A stretch of 64,000 nt of DNA, taken from assembly GCA_963664085.2 (NCBI GenBank), contig CAXXLO010000002.1, positions 4,278,001 to 4,342,000 of the forward strand, given 5' to 3'. The DNA is from Bin5 sp022821545 (GTDB lineage Bacteria > Chloroflexota > Anaerolineae > Caldilineales > Caldilineaceae). A model generated the notes under the pieces. That model was given only the letters and a program-made list of their open reading frames with translations, ran no database searches and was not told the DNA's origin. The translations under genes and the position numbers were made by a program. Positions 1-8,356 of the stretch are shown here, in pieces; position 1 is the first letter of the stretch, and every line of letters begins with the position of its first letter.

Positions 1-1
1 C

Positions 2-427
2 GCCATCTGCGTTGGCGTCTCCACCACGTATGAGAGCTGGTTGACAGGTGATATGGAGGGACTTGGATTGCCGGCCGCCAGCTTCTATGTTGACGCCCCG
101 CCTGCCGGTGTATCGATCGTCCCCCTGACCACCGACAACGACTGCGCGCAACAGATTCAGGCCGGCCGCCAGGAATTTCTAGCCTTCCTGACCTCAAATA
201 CTGTGGTGGAGGCCGCCATCGCGGAAGGCGTCGCCATTCACAGAGTGGGAAAACCGGTCTTTTCGGAGAATCTCGCGGTGGCTTTCGACAAGAATGCTTC
301 CAAAGACATCGCCGGACTGGTAGACAAAGTCAGTGAGATAATCGCAGCAATGCATGCTGACGGCACTTTGAGAAACCTGTCGGAGGAGTGGTTCGGCGAG
401 GACCTGACGAGCGATCCCACGCAGTAG
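2..427 (+). CDS. Polar amino-acid ABC transporter substrate-binding protein, C-terminal part
   Basis: The reading frame is open from base 2, so the N-terminus, including any signal peptide, lies outside the window; 141 residues are visible. The sequence runs like lobe I and the closing tail of a family 3 solute-binding protein: a TTYE stretch near the window edge, then a lobe with KPVFSENLAVAFDK, and the usual ending in which a short Glu-Glu-Trp-Phe-Gly-Glu motif follows a DGTL turn. Such proteins bind amino acids outside the membrane and pass them to a two-domain permease. The next gene, 91 bp downstream on the same strand, encodes exactly such a permease, which supports the call. Ligand cannot be read from this fragment. 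Confidence 0.85.
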   Translation, partial: AICVGVSTTYESWLTGDMEGLGLPAASFYVDAPPAGVSIVPLTTDNDCAQQIQAGRQEFLAFLTSNTVVEAAIAEGVAIHRVGKPVFSENLAVAFDKNASKDIAGLVDKVSEIIAAMHADGTLRNLSEEWFGEDLTSDPTQ

Positions 428-442
428 ACGAAAAAAGAGCTG

Positions 443-458
443 TGGAAATCGATTTCCA
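443..458. promoter_or_regulatory. 16-bp perfect palindrome between binding protein and permease
   Basis: The sequence TGGAAATCGATTTCCA is its own reverse complement. It sits 16 bp after the stop of the binding-protein gene and 60 bp before the permease start. As RNA it can fold into a 6-bp stem with a TCGA tetraloop; as DNA it could be an operator. Position matches hairpins found in other importer operons of this window, so an mRNA-processing or partial-termination role is my preferred reading. No T-run follows. Confidence 0.45.
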
Positions 459-518
459 AGCGTGAATCGGCTTTCGCCACCTGAAGTCGTATGAGATGTC
501 TTTGAAACCGGAATAGGA

Positions 519-1373
519 ATGACGACAGCGCCACCTGACGACCGTTTCGCTATTCAAGCTGAGCAGATCATGGCGTCGCAGCGGCGTGACGCACGCCGCT
601 TTGAAATTGGCGTGCGCATTTCGTATGCCGTGCTCCTGGTGGCCCTTGTGTACGCATTCAGCGGTTCTCGTTTCACAGTCGCCGGTCTACAGTTCACGAC
701 GATTTCCCTGGACTGGAGTTTCATTCGCAGCCACTGGTTTTTCATCTTCAACGGCGTCTGGCTGACTATTCTGCTATCGGCTCTGTCGATCACACTGGCG
801 ACAGTTCTCTCGCTTCTGGGCGCGCTGGGGCGCCTGTCGAAGTCGGCGCCGGCATACGCTCTGGCGACCTTCTACATCTCGCTGATTCGAGGAACGCCCT
901 TGCTGCTGCAGGTCGTATTCTTCTTTCTCGCCCTGCCGCAGCTGGGCATTCGCCTTTCGGGCCTGTCGGCCGGTGTCTTGGCGCTGGGGCTGAACTACGG
1001 CGCCTATATGACGGAGATCATGCGGGCGGGCATTCAGTCTGTGGACGCGGGCCAGCGGGATGCCGCCAAGTCCATGGGCATGACTCACTTTCAGATTATG
1101 CGGTTCATCGTATTGCCGCAGGCTTTGCGGCTGGTCATCCCGCCGATAGGAAACCAGTTCATCGCCATGCTGAAGGATACTTCGCTGATTTCGGTTACGG
1201 GCTTCGTGTGGGAGCTGCTTTGGAGGGCGCAGAAGCAGGGTCGGGCGAACTTTCGCAGCCTCGAAGCGCTTCTGATCGCGGCGGTCTTCTACTGGATCAT
1301 TACAATTATTTTTTCGGCCGTTCAAGCACAAATCGAGCTGCGTCTCTCGCGTGGTTACCGGTCGGCACTGTAG
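519..1373 (+). CDS. Polar amino-acid ABC transporter permease (HisM/GlnP type)
   Basis: This 284-residue membrane protein belongs to the polar amino-acid permease family, which forms the channel of importers for charged and polar amino acids. A hydrophobic segment at about residues 29-47 precedes a conserved core beginning near residue 70 (NGVWLTILLSAL). The cytoplasmic EAA loop that docks the ATPase is clear: AGIQSVDAGQRDAAKSMGM followed by LPQALRLVIPPIGNQF. It follows a binding-protein gene, but no ATPase gene comes next; a Gfo/Idh/MocA gene follows 82 bp later, so the ATPase is presumably upstream of the window or shared. Start ATG has a weak GGAATAGGA ribosome site. Confidence 0.93.
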   Translation: MTTAPPDDRFAIQAEQIMASQRRDARRFEIGVRISYAVLLVALVYAFSGSRFTVAGLQFTTISLDWSFIRSHWFFIFNGVWLTILLSALSITLATVLSLLGALGRLSKSAPAYALATFYISLIRGTPLLLQVVFFFLALPQLGIRLSGLSAGVLALGLNYGAYMTEIMRAGIQSVDAGQRDAAKSMGMTHFQIMRFIVLPQALRLVIPPIGNQFIAMLKDTSLISVTGFVWELLWRAQKQGRANFRSLEALLIAAVFYWIITIIFSAVQAQIELRLSRGYRSAL

Positions 1374-1455
1374 AACAAGACGAGCTGCGGCCGGTGAGCC
1401 GAACACACTGCATTCACTTCGAACATTTACATTGTCAGGTTGGAGGAACGAATAC

Positions 1456-2562
1456 ATGACACAAGACAAGACTCGCATTGGGATCATAGGTGTAGGCCAG
1501 ATCGGCAAGGGCCACGTTCGTAAGTATATGGAGATGCCGCACGTAGAGATTGCGGCCATTGCAGACATCAACGAAGCCGAGGCTCAGCGTGTGGCGGCAG
1601 AAAACGGCATCGCAACCGTTTATGCCAATTTTCGGCAGCTGCTGGCCCGAGACGACATCAAGGCGGTTGATGTCTGCCTGCACAACAACTACCACATGCC
1701 GGCGACGGTGGCAGCGCTGGAAGCGGGCAAGCATGTGTTCTGCGAAAAGCCAATGGCCGGCGCCTACATCGACGCCGAAAAGATGCTGGAAGCATCCAGG
1801 GATTGCGGCAAGATGCTCAGCATCCAGAACCGGGAGTATTTTACCAACGAGACCAAGGCGGCCAAGTCGTTGATTGACGGGGGTCATTTGGGGAAACTGT
1901 ACCACGCCCGCTCAACCGGCTATCGCCGGCGGGGAAGGCCCTTCGTGGACGGCTACGGCTCTCCACTATTTGTCAACAAAGAGACCGCCAGCGGCGGCGC
2001 GCTCTATGACATGGGCGTCTATCACATTTCGACGGTTCTCTACCTGCTGGGCAACCTGGACGTGCTGCGAATCTCCGGCAAAACATACCAGGAGATCGCT
2101 ATGGACGCGGGTCGTCGAGATCGGAGCAACTACAATGTGGAGGAGCTGGGCCTGGGCTTTGTGCGCTTGGCCGACAACATTACTTTGGACATTATCGAGG
2201 CCTGGGCCATTCATTTGGACGCCTTCGAGGGTTCATACGTTGTCGGCAACGAAGGCGGCGTGCGCCTGGACCCGTTCGGCTACTTCCATAGCGCCGGCGA
2301 CCTGGATTTGGACTCCACTGCCAATCTGCAGATGTTCGACTTCCGGCTCCACAACGTACACGGGCAGGGAGACATCTACGACAGCGAGCAGGAGCATTGG
2401 ATCGCCGCGGTGGAAGGCAGGGTAGAGCTTCTTCCGACGGCTGAGATCGCCCTGAACTGCATGCTGATCTCTGAGGGCATCTACCTGTCCAATCAGCTGG
2501 GGCGGGAGGTAAGCGCGGAGGAGGTGCGAGAGGCTTCGGTCTCGACGGCCGTCGCCATCTGA
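1456..2562 (+). CDS. Gfo/Idh/MocA family NAD(P)-dependent oxidoreductase
   Basis: The 368-residue product has an N-terminal Rossmann fold with the dinucleotide loop IGVGQIGKGH at residues 11-20 and the family's Glu-Lys-Pro motif at residues 97-99, followed by an alpha/beta substrate domain with the SGGALYDMGVYHI stretch typical of the family. Members oxidise or reduce sugars, inositols and related polyols. The frame is open further upstream, but ATG 1456 is chosen because GGAGGAA lies 8 bp before it and homology begins there. It follows the amino-acid permease on the same strand and ends at a convergent terminator. Substrate is not predictable from sequence. Confidence 0.93.
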   Translation: MTQDKTRIGIIGVGQIGKGHVRKYMEMPHVEIAAIADINEAEAQRVAAENGIATVYANFRQLLARDDIKAVDVCLHNNYHMPATVAALEAGKHVFCEKPMAGAYIDAEKMLEASRDCGKMLSIQNREYFTNETKAAKSLIDGGHLGKLYHARSTGYRRRGRPFVDGYGSPLFVNKETASGGALYDMGVYHISTVLYLLGNLDVLRISGKTYQEIAMDAGRRDRSNYNVEELGLGFVRLADNITLDIIEAWAIHLDAFEGSYVVGNEGGVRLDPFGYFHSAGDLDLDSTANLQMFDFRLHNVHGQGDIYDSEQEHWIAAVEGRVELLPTAEIALNCMLISEGIYLSNQLGREVSAEEVREASVSTAVAI

Positions 2563-2600
2563 ATAGGTAGCCGGATTCTGTCAGTTCTTGAGAAACAAAC

Positions 2601-2638
2601 AGGGCACTAAGGAGTCATTTTCCTTTCCTTAGCGCCCT
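2601..2638. terminator. Convergent (bidirectional) intrinsic terminator
   Basis: Two 13-nt arms, AGGGCACTAAGGA at 2601-2613 and TCCTTAGCGCCCT at 2626-2638, form a stem with a 12-nt loop. The only mismatch (A against C) becomes a G-U wobble in the minus-strand transcript, and that transcript continues into GTTTGTTTCT, so termination should work best for the minus-strand cupin gene while also serving the plus-strand oxidoreductase gene. Confidence 0.75.
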
Positions 2639-2677
2639 TTGCCGTTCCAACAGTCTTGCAAAGAAAGCCAGGACCCG

Positions 2678-3409
2678 TTAAATGGCCTGGCAGCGAATGA
2701 GACGGGCTGTTTCTTCTCCTTCGTTGCGGACGGACTGAATCTCACCGGGAGGAATGAATGCGCCTTCGTGACGTGAAGCGTGCAGCGTTTGTCCGCCGGA
2801 CGTAATGGCCACCTCCCCGCTCCAGACAAACCAGACGGCTTCCTTGTCATCCGAGGCGGACGCCGTCAAATGTCCTCCCTGCCCGAGTTCAAAGTAGGCC
2901 AGCCGCATTTCCGGTGTCCCCGTGGCGGGAGAGGCCGGGGCCCACGACTTCGTCGTCCCGTCTCTTGAAGGGTTCCCCGAGGCGAGATTGTCGATCCGCA
3001 CCGTTGTCTGATGGTCTTCGGGCGGGCGCGGCGTCGTGCCTGTCTTGGAGGGGTCGCGCTCGCCCCGGTACAGGGCCTGATCGGGAGGCGCCTGGAAACT
3101 GATCAGGGTCGCCTCGGCGCCGCTGGTATTGACCGTACCGTGTACTTCGGGCGACGGCACGTATGCAAACTGGCCCGACCTGATTGGCGTGTAGACGTCC
3201 CCTTGCCGTACCGAAACGCCTCCTTCCAGGACGATGAATATGTCCGCAGACTCTTCGTGAAAGTGCTGTGGGAACTCTTCGCCGGCCTGAAAGACCGAAT
3301 AGTTCAGAGTAATGTCCTGGGCGCCGGTAGACGGCCCAACGAGGTTTCGGGAATCGCCTTTGCCCATCTTGAAGGCAGCGGCCTTGCCGGCCGAAAGAAG
3401 GGTTGCCAT
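2678..3409 (-). CDS. Bicupin domain protein
   Basis: A 243-residue soluble protein with two cupin barrels. The first holds the metal-site pattern QHFHEESADIFIVLEGG (about residues 50-66), with two His and a Glu; the second (about residues 165-243) has ASDDKEAVWFVWSGEV and a proline-rich GAFIPPGEI strand but fewer His, so metal binding there is doubtful. Cupins of this type include small-molecule dioxygenases, isomerases and sensors; no substrate can be assigned. The start is supported by AGGAG 8 bp upstream. It lies downstream of a PhyH gene on the same strand with a 154-bp gap, so the two may be co-transcribed. Confidence 0.85.
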   Translation of the reverse strand: MATLLSAGKAAAFKMGKGDSRNLVGPSTGAQDITLNYSVFQAGEEFPQHFHEESADIFIVLEGGVSVRQGDVYTPIRSGQFAYVPSPEVHGTVNTSGAEATLISFQAPPDQALYRGERDPSKTGTTPRPPEDHQTTVRIDNLASGNPSRDGTTKSWAPASPATGTPEMRLAYFELGQGGHLTASASDDKEAVWFVWSGEVAITSGGQTLHASRHEGAFIPPGEIQSVRNEGEETARLIRCQAI

Positions 3410-3563
3410 GGAATGGTCTCCTGCTGTACATGTTTAAGGTCCGGACAGACCACAAAGACTTCCAAGCACTGACAATGCCGCCGCGGGCCGGCGCGGGATT
3501 GTAAGCAACTGCGCAGCTCCGCGTTAAGTCCGGCCACGGGCGGAGGTGTTCCTCGCGCCTTGC

Positions 3564-4457
3564 CTAGACACCATAGTGGGAACCGTCGCTCAGATTATTT
3601 GCGGCGCGCACGGGTCGGAACAGAGTTTGACGCAGAGGCGGCATCGAGGCAACGAGCTCGGGATCCGGGTCCCAGTCGTGCCATTTGCTGTCCACGGTGT
3701 TGTAACAGCTGAAGATAGCAACCCGCTCATGCTCGCGATTGGTCCAGGGACGAGCGCTGTGGGTCAGAGATTCAGTAAAGAACAGGACGGAGCCAGCAGG
3801 GCATGTGTATTCGGTCCAGATGGGCGAGAAGGGGTCGTGGATCGAGTCGGGTGCGGGATAAGCGGCTTTGTGACTTCCGGTTACCAGTAGCGTGCCGTCG
3901 CCCTCGCCGACGGGATTCAACTCCCAGACGACGCGAGTGAGGCCTGCGTGCGACTTGCCGGGAACGCTGTGATAGAAGTGTGTGTCGCCGGGAAAGCGGA
4001 AGAAACCGCTGCCGTTGTGCGGCCCAAACTGGCCATCGCCAGCCTTGCGGTAGAACAGGCTGCTAGACTCCATGCGGAATCCATAACAGTTCTGTCGCGA
4101 AAGAGGCGGGAAGGCGACGAACTCGTTCATAAAACCGACAACGACCGGATGATCAGTGAGCTTCTGCAGCGGGCCTCCCAGAGGAGAGCGTTCGCGCTCG
4201 GGGATTGATTCCGGATCGTGTTGAAGCTGCAGGCCGAAATCGCGCATCTCCCTTGCTTCTTCTTCGTCCAAAACGCCGGGGATGAGGAGCCAGCCGTGCA
4301 TGTCAAAGAGGTACTTCTGTTCCGGTGTGAGGTCTACGACGGCCAGGCCGTCGGCATTAACACTGGGAAACTCTTGCGCGTTCATGTCAAGTTGCTGGCC
4401 GAGGCTGTGCGCGAAAAGGTATGGCGTGTTCTTGGCACTCTGACTGTTGGTGGCCAT
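3564..4457 (-). CDS. Phytanoyl-CoA dioxygenase (PhyH) family protein with His-x-Gly site
   Basis: The 297-residue protein has the PhyH-type double-stranded beta-helix layout: an N-terminal GWLLIPGVLDEEEA segment (residues 55-69), GDGTLLVTGSHK (186-197), and a distal His (H233) with R245 for 2-oxoglutarate. The expected proximal His-x-Asp is instead H147-N-G149, and I find no other His-x-Asp/Glu nearby. Such a change removes one iron ligand; in Fe/2-oxoglutarate halogenases a Gly or Ala at this place leaves room for halide. It may also simply mark a divergent subfamily. The gene is divergent from a sugar ABC operon with a 353-bp shared regulatory region. Confidence 0.88.
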   Translation of the reverse strand: MATNSQSAKNTPYLFAHSLGQQLDMNAQEFPSVNADGLAVVDLTPEQKYLFDMHGWLLIPGVLDEEEAREMRDFGLQLQHDPESIPERERSPLGGPLQKLTDHPVVVGFMNEFVAFPPLSRQNCYGFRMESSSLFYRKAGDGQFGPHNGSGFFRFPGDTHFYHSVPGKSHAGLTRVVWELNPVGEGDGTLLVTGSHKAAYPAPDSIHDPFSPIWTEYTCPAGSVLFFTESLTHSARPWTNREHERVAIFSCYNTVDSKWHDWDPDPELVASMPPLRQTLFRPVRAANNLSDGSHYGV

Positions 4458-4810
4458 CGGATTTCAAGTCCTTTCTGAATTGCGTGCGGCCTTTGTCTGC
4501 TTGAACAGAGAGTTGTGACGTTTCGGTAACTCTCTGGGGGGATCATACATCAAGAGCAGGCAATGATAAAGCGCGCATTGAAACCTGGGCCCATTCGGGG
4601 CCATTTGAGGCGTTTGCCTGTCAATTGGCAGGCGTGATACACTCTCTCGAAATCGCGGGGTGACTCTCCCGGAGAGTGCTGCGCCTGGAGAGGCAATGAC
4701 AACATTCGCTTTGATCAACTCGCGGACCGAGAACAGCGCACCAGTGACAACGGCCCGTTACTTTTCCACTTCGACACTCACCAACTTCCACACTTGAAGG
4801 AGAAATCGAA
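4458..4810. other. Divergent intergenic region of PhyH gene and sugar-importer operon
   Basis: This 353-bp gap separates two outward-facing start codons and holds no convincing gene. Its most striking element is an imperfect 18-bp palindrome near the middle, listed separately. The plus-strand gene has a good ribosome site, AAGGAG, shortly before ATG 4811. No pair of strong sigma-70 hexamers stands out on either strand. Confidence 0.5.
4616..4633. promoter_or_regulatory. 18-bp palindrome, candidate operator
   Basis: GCCTGTCAATTGGCAGGC matches its reverse complement at 16 of 18 positions, centred on CAATTG. It lies about 160 bp from the PhyH start and 178 bp from the importer start, a typical place for a site that controls both. 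Its size and symmetry suit a dimeric repressor of the LacI, GntR or TetR kind; no such regulator gene is in the window. Confidence 0.45.
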
Positions 4811-6172
4811 ATGTCGAGACTCACACGTAGAGATTTCTTGCAAAAGACCAGTTTTGTAGCTGCAGGCGGACTGATTGCCGCTTGTGCCGCTCCTGCGGCG
4901 CCTGCGGCAGAAGGTGATGGCGAGATGGCGCCGTCAATGGAGATGCTGGAATTGCGAGTGGGGGCGATCGCCGGGATTGTGACGGAGGGATTGCAGGCGC
5001 TGGCAGACCTGTACATGGAGGAGAACTCCAACATTTCAGTGACAATTGATGTGCTTGCCGATGAACAATACCAGCAGGCGTTCCTGCTCTTTTCCAGCGA
5101 GGACACGCCGGACGTCTCGTGGTATCAGTGCGTGCCGGCCAATCGTTTCAACGACATGGTGACTAGCCAGATCCTTGTCCCGTTTGATGACCTGTACGAG
5201 CAGGAAGGTTGGTTTGACGCGTATCCGGAAGGGATTGTTGACTTTCAGCGTCAGCCGGACGGCCACTTTTATTCGGCGACAATTGCAGTGGTATGGACGC
5301 CCTACACCTATTACAACAAAGAGATCTTCGACGAAATCGGCGCATCTCCGCCGGAAACTTGGGATGAACTGTATGAAATGTCGGCAGAGTTCCGGGCGGC
5401 AGGGTACCAGCCCCTGGCGGTCGACTACAACATGGGCATCCAGAGCCACTTCAATGACGGCATGCAGCTGCGGTCCTGGAGCCGGGACCAATACAACTGC
5501 ATGCCGATTCTGTGGCGTGCAGACAGGCCGGCTTCGTGCAACGAATACGGCTGGACGGACCCGGACTCGGTGCGAATCTACGAGTACATTCAGGCGATGG
5601 TCGACAACGGGGTCTTCGTCGACGGCGTCACCGGACTGACCGACTACCAGAATGGCAGGTCGTTGTTCACGACGGGCAAGACGGCGATGTGGCAGACCGG
5701 CTCCTGGGACGGCGGCGGCGCCGGGCTGACGCGAGACGTGGAGTTCGAAGTCGGGTACTTCTACTATCCGGAGATCAGGCCGGAACGGACCGGCAAGGTC
5801 GGGGCCTGGGTTCCCGACGGCCTGCTCGTTCCAAAGTCGGGCAGTAACATTGATGCCGCGCTCGAGTTCGTGGCCTGGGCCTACCGTCTGCCGCAGGCTT
5901 CGCTCTATGCACAGACTGCAGGCATCCCCCATGGCCGCGCCGACATCCCCAGTGACGTGTACGCCGAGATCCTTAGCGAGATGCAGCTGAGTTTCCTGGA
6001 AGACAACAAGAAGTACGGGACTCCGGCGTTGTTTGAAGCGTCGAGCAGCCAGCCCTACCAGCAGGCGACGGTCAAGTCTGTTGACCAGATGATGGCGGGC
6101 GGGCTGACGCCTGAAGAGGCCGGGGCCTGGATGCAGGAAAAGACGGTGGAGATTCAGGCCGACCAGAGCTAG
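4811..6172 (+). CDS. Sugar-type ABC transporter substrate-binding lipoprotein
   Basis: A 453-residue family 1 solute-binding protein. The start MSRLTRRDFLQ has a twin-arginine motif and leads into a lipobox with Cys25, so the protein is probably exported folded and lipid-anchored outside the membrane. The mature part has the family 1 pattern, including YYNKEIFDEIG (hinge region near residue 172) and a late SGSNIDAALEFVAWAY helix. It heads the operon binding protein, MalF-type permease, MalG-type permease, P450. A hairpin after its stop probably keeps its expression above that of the permeases. The ligand is likely a glycoside or oligosaccharide, but that is inference. Confidence 0.93.
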   Translation: MSRLTRRDFLQKTSFVAAGGLIAACAAPAAPAAEGDGEMAPSMEMLELRVGAIAGIVTEGLQALADLYMEENSNISVTIDVLADEQYQQAFLLFSSEDTPDVSWYQCVPANRFNDMVTSQILVPFDDLYEQEGWFDAYPEGIVDFQRQPDGHFYSATIAVVWTPYTYYNKEIFDEIGASPPETWDELYEMSAEFRAAGYQPLAVDYNMGIQSHFNDGMQLRSWSRDQYNCMPILWRADRPASCNEYGWTDPDSVRIYEYIQAMVDNGVFVDGVTGLTDYQNGRSLFTTGKTAMWQTGSWDGGGAGLTRDVEFEVGYFYYPEIRPERTGKVGAWVPDGLLVPKSGSNIDAALEFVAWAYRLPQASLYAQTAGIPHGRADIPSDVYAEILSEMQLSFLEDNKKYGTPALFEASSSQPYQQATVKSVDQMMAGGLTPEEAGAWMQEKTVEIQADQS

Positions 6173-6221
6173 ACGGCGCCGGATTCGGGAAAGCTCTTTC
6201 GAGATGCAGGACCAAATCGTG

Positions 6222-6251
6222 CAGGGAGGTTCGAAAGGGCCTCCCTGTTTT
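6222..6251 (+). terminator. Hairpin with T-run between binding-protein and permease genes
   Basis: Arms CAGGGAGG (6222-6229) and CCTCCCTG (6240-6247) pair perfectly around a 10-nt loop and are followed by TTTT. The element lies 49 bp after the binding-protein stop and just before the ribosome site of the next gene, so it probably acts as a leaky terminator or mRNA-stabilising stem rather than a full stop. Confidence 0.7.
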
Positions 6252-6268
6252 GGTATGGAGGTGCAGAG

Positions 6269-7201
6269 TTGGCAACGCTGAATTCAAGGCAAGCGGTAGG
6301 GACGGCGGCCGGCAACAGATTCAGGCGCAACTTGAGGAATGCGCTGCCCTGGTATCTGTTCATTGCGCCGGCTACGCTGCTGCTACTGACTCTCATGGCC
6401 TATCCACTGTTCGACACGCTGCGGCTGTCACTCTTCAAGTGGGGCGGGCTGGGACCGCAGACCTTCGTCGGAATGAGGAATTTCTCCAAGCTGTTCGGCG
6501 ACGAAATCTTCTGGCGTGCGCTTGGAAACAGCTTTATCTTCGCCATTGTCGTGCCATTTTTCACCGTTTCAATCGGCCTGTTTCTTGGCGTGGCGATCAG
6601 CCGCCGTTTGAAAGGATGGCAAGTCTATCGAATCGCTTTCTTCATTCCGGTGATGATGTCGGGCGTGGTGGTGGCCACGCTGTGGGCAAACATGTTTGAA
6701 TTCAACCACGGTCTGTTTAACACCGTGCTGCGCAGCATAGGGCTGGACGGCCTGGCCCAGAACTGGCTGGGGGACCGCAACGTAGCCTTGATCAGCGTCA
6801 TGCTTGTACCGATATGGCAGTCGGTGGGCTTTCCCATGATCGTGTTGCTGGCGGCGATAGAGGGCATTCCCCAGGAGATGCACGACGCCGCCACTATGGA
6901 CGGCGTAAACGAGTGGCAGCGCATTTGGGGACTGATCGTGCCGCTGATCAAACCGGTGCTCGCATCGATAACCATGCTCTCCATCATTGGCGCCATGAAG
7001 GTTTTTGACATTGTGCTGGTGATGACGAAAGGCGGGCCGGCCTTCAGCACGCAAGTGCTGGGCTACTATCTGTTTGAAACAGCCTTCCGCTCCGGCTATT
7101 TCGGCTACGGTTCGGCAATTGCGGTGGTAATGTTTGCGGTCGTTTTCGCAATCGCTTACGCCTATGTGCGCGGCGTTCGGATAGAAAGCGTAGAGTACTA
7201 G
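6269..7201 (+). CDS. Sugar ABC transporter permease, MalF/UgpA type
   Basis: A 310-residue membrane protein with about six transmembrane helices, beginning with WYLFIAPATLLLLTLMAYPLF (near residue 30), the usual first helix of MalF-like subunits. The ATPase-docking loop is present as IPQEMHDAATMDGVNEWQRI. The start codon is TTG 6269, supported by GGAGGT six bases before it; no ATG in this frame fits the homology as well. It pairs with the MalG-type permease 78 bp downstream to form the channel. No ATPase gene occurs in the operon. Confidence 0.94.
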   Translation: MATLNSRQAVGTAAGNRFRRNLRNALPWYLFIAPATLLLLTLMAYPLFDTLRLSLFKWGGLGPQTFVGMRNFSKLFGDEIFWRALGNSFIFAIVVPFFTVSIGLFLGVAISRRLKGWQVYRIAFFIPVMMSGVVVATLWANMFEFNHGLFNTVLRSIGLDGLAQNWLGDRNVALISVMLVPIWQSVGFPMIVLLAAIEGIPQEMHDAATMDGVNEWQRIWGLIVPLIKPVLASITMLSIIGAMKVFDIVLVMTKGGPAFSTQVLGYYLFETAFRSGYFGYGSAIAVVMFAVVFAIAYAYVRGVRIESVEY

Positions 7202-7279
7202 GACTGCTGGCGATAGCGTGCCCCGGGCTTTTTCGATCCAGTCCGGGTCAGGTGGGTCAGTCTGAAAGGAATGGAACTG

Positions 7280-8191
7280 ATGGCAGCAAACAGGTTTTCT
7301 TCGCGTTCGCCGGGAGGGAGCGTTGGGGGAGACAGGACCTTGGGCTGGTGGGCCGGCAGCAGTTTGCGGCCGGTTATCTATGGCCTGTTGATTGTAGGGG
7401 CGCTGGTCCAGGTATACCCGATCTTCTTTCTGCTGATGAACACGCTCAAGACGGATACCCAGATTCTGAATACGCCATTCAGGCTGCCAACGAGCTTTTC
7501 CATGGCGCCCTTTATTGACGTTTGGACAGGTGACCGCACGGGAATGTTCTTTGGCCGGTATTTCTTCAACAGCGTTATTGTGCTGGCGGCGACGCTTGTG
7601 CTGATGCTGGCGATTTCGTGCCTGTGCGGCTACGCAATGGCACGCGGGCAGTTTCCCGGGAGCGGGACACTGCACCAGGCCCTGTTGCTCAGCCTGGCCG
7701 TGCCGGCGCACGCGCTGGCAATACCTCTTTACTTTTTCATCGGCAGCCTGGGGTTGCGCAACAGCCTCTTTGGACTGACCCTAGTCTACGCCGCGCTTGG
7801 GGCGCCGTTCACAATCATTCTGATGCGCGCCTATTTCATGCACATGCCGGTGGAGTTGGAAGAGGCGGCGCGTATCGACGGCTGCGGCAGGCTGGGCGTC
7901 TTCTTGCGTATTGTTTTACCCATCAGCCGAGGGCCTATCGCAGGCATGGCGATCATTAACATCAACTGGATTTGGAGCGAACTCTTTTTCTCACTGATAC
8001 TGATGAATAAGGCAGACGTGCGGACTCTGCCACTGGCGATCGCCTTGTATAAGCCGGCGCCGATGACGGTAGAAACGGTGTTGGGGCTTCAGTACGCGGC
8101 AATGGCTCTGGCCACAATACCTGTACTGATTCTGTTTTTCCTCTTCCAGAGGCAGATCGCATCGGGCATGACGATGGGGGCGTTCAAGTAA
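7280..8191 (+). CDS. Sugar ABC transporter permease, MalG/UgpE type
   Basis: A 303-residue inner-membrane permease with about six helices. The docking loop MPVELEEAARIDGCGRLGVF and the ending QIASGMTMGAFK are diagnostic for MalG-like subunits (the ending corresponds to the common GLTAGAVK). An in-frame ATG at 7271 abuts the AAAGGA ribosome site with no spacing, so ATG 7280, nine bases from it, is preferred. It closes the transporter part of the operon; the P450 gene starts 165 bp later. Confidence 0.94.
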   Translation: MAANRFSSRSPGGSVGGDRTLGWWAGSSLRPVIYGLLIVGALVQVYPIFFLLMNTLKTDTQILNTPFRLPTSFSMAPFIDVWTGDRTGMFFGRYFFNSVIVLAATLVLMLAISCLCGYAMARGQFPGSGTLHQALLLSLAVPAHALAIPLYFFIGSLGLRNSLFGLTLVYAALGAPFTIILMRAYFMHMPVELEEAARIDGCGRLGVFLRIVLPISRGPIAGMAIININWIWSELFFSLILMNKADVRTLPLAIALYKPAPMTVETVLGLQYAAMALATIPVLILFFLFQRQIASGMTMGAFK

Positions 8192-8199
8192 GCGGTGCA

Positions 8200-8226
8200 G
8201 GAGTCCGGCGCTGCTTCGCCGGCTCC
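8200..8226 (+). other. GC-rich stem-loop after the permease gene
   Basis: GGAG-CCGGCG pairs with CGCCGG-CTCC with one bulged T and a CTGCTT loop. No T-run follows, so it is not a classical terminator. It could stabilise the 3' end of the transporter mRNA or separate expression of the following P450 gene. Confidence 0.45.
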
Positions 8227-8356
8227 TCGCTGGCGGAGGCGGTGACGGCGCCACAGCTGTTGAGCTTGGCCGCGTCAGACCGGAGTGCCGGCGACGCGTG
8301 CTGATATCGCGTGTCGCGTTGGAACTACGTTCGGTGGTAACTGTAGAGAGGATTCT

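Noticed and set aside
774..1571. 265-residue open frame on the minus strand across the amino-acid permease gene
   Set aside because: It lies opposite a clear permease, has no family resemblance and is rich in Arg/Gln as expected from antisense of a GC-rich gene.
6569..7711. 380-residue open frame on the minus strand across two sugar permease genes
   Set aside because: It spans two genes with intact family motifs on the other strand and shows only low-complexity His/Arg-rich sequence.
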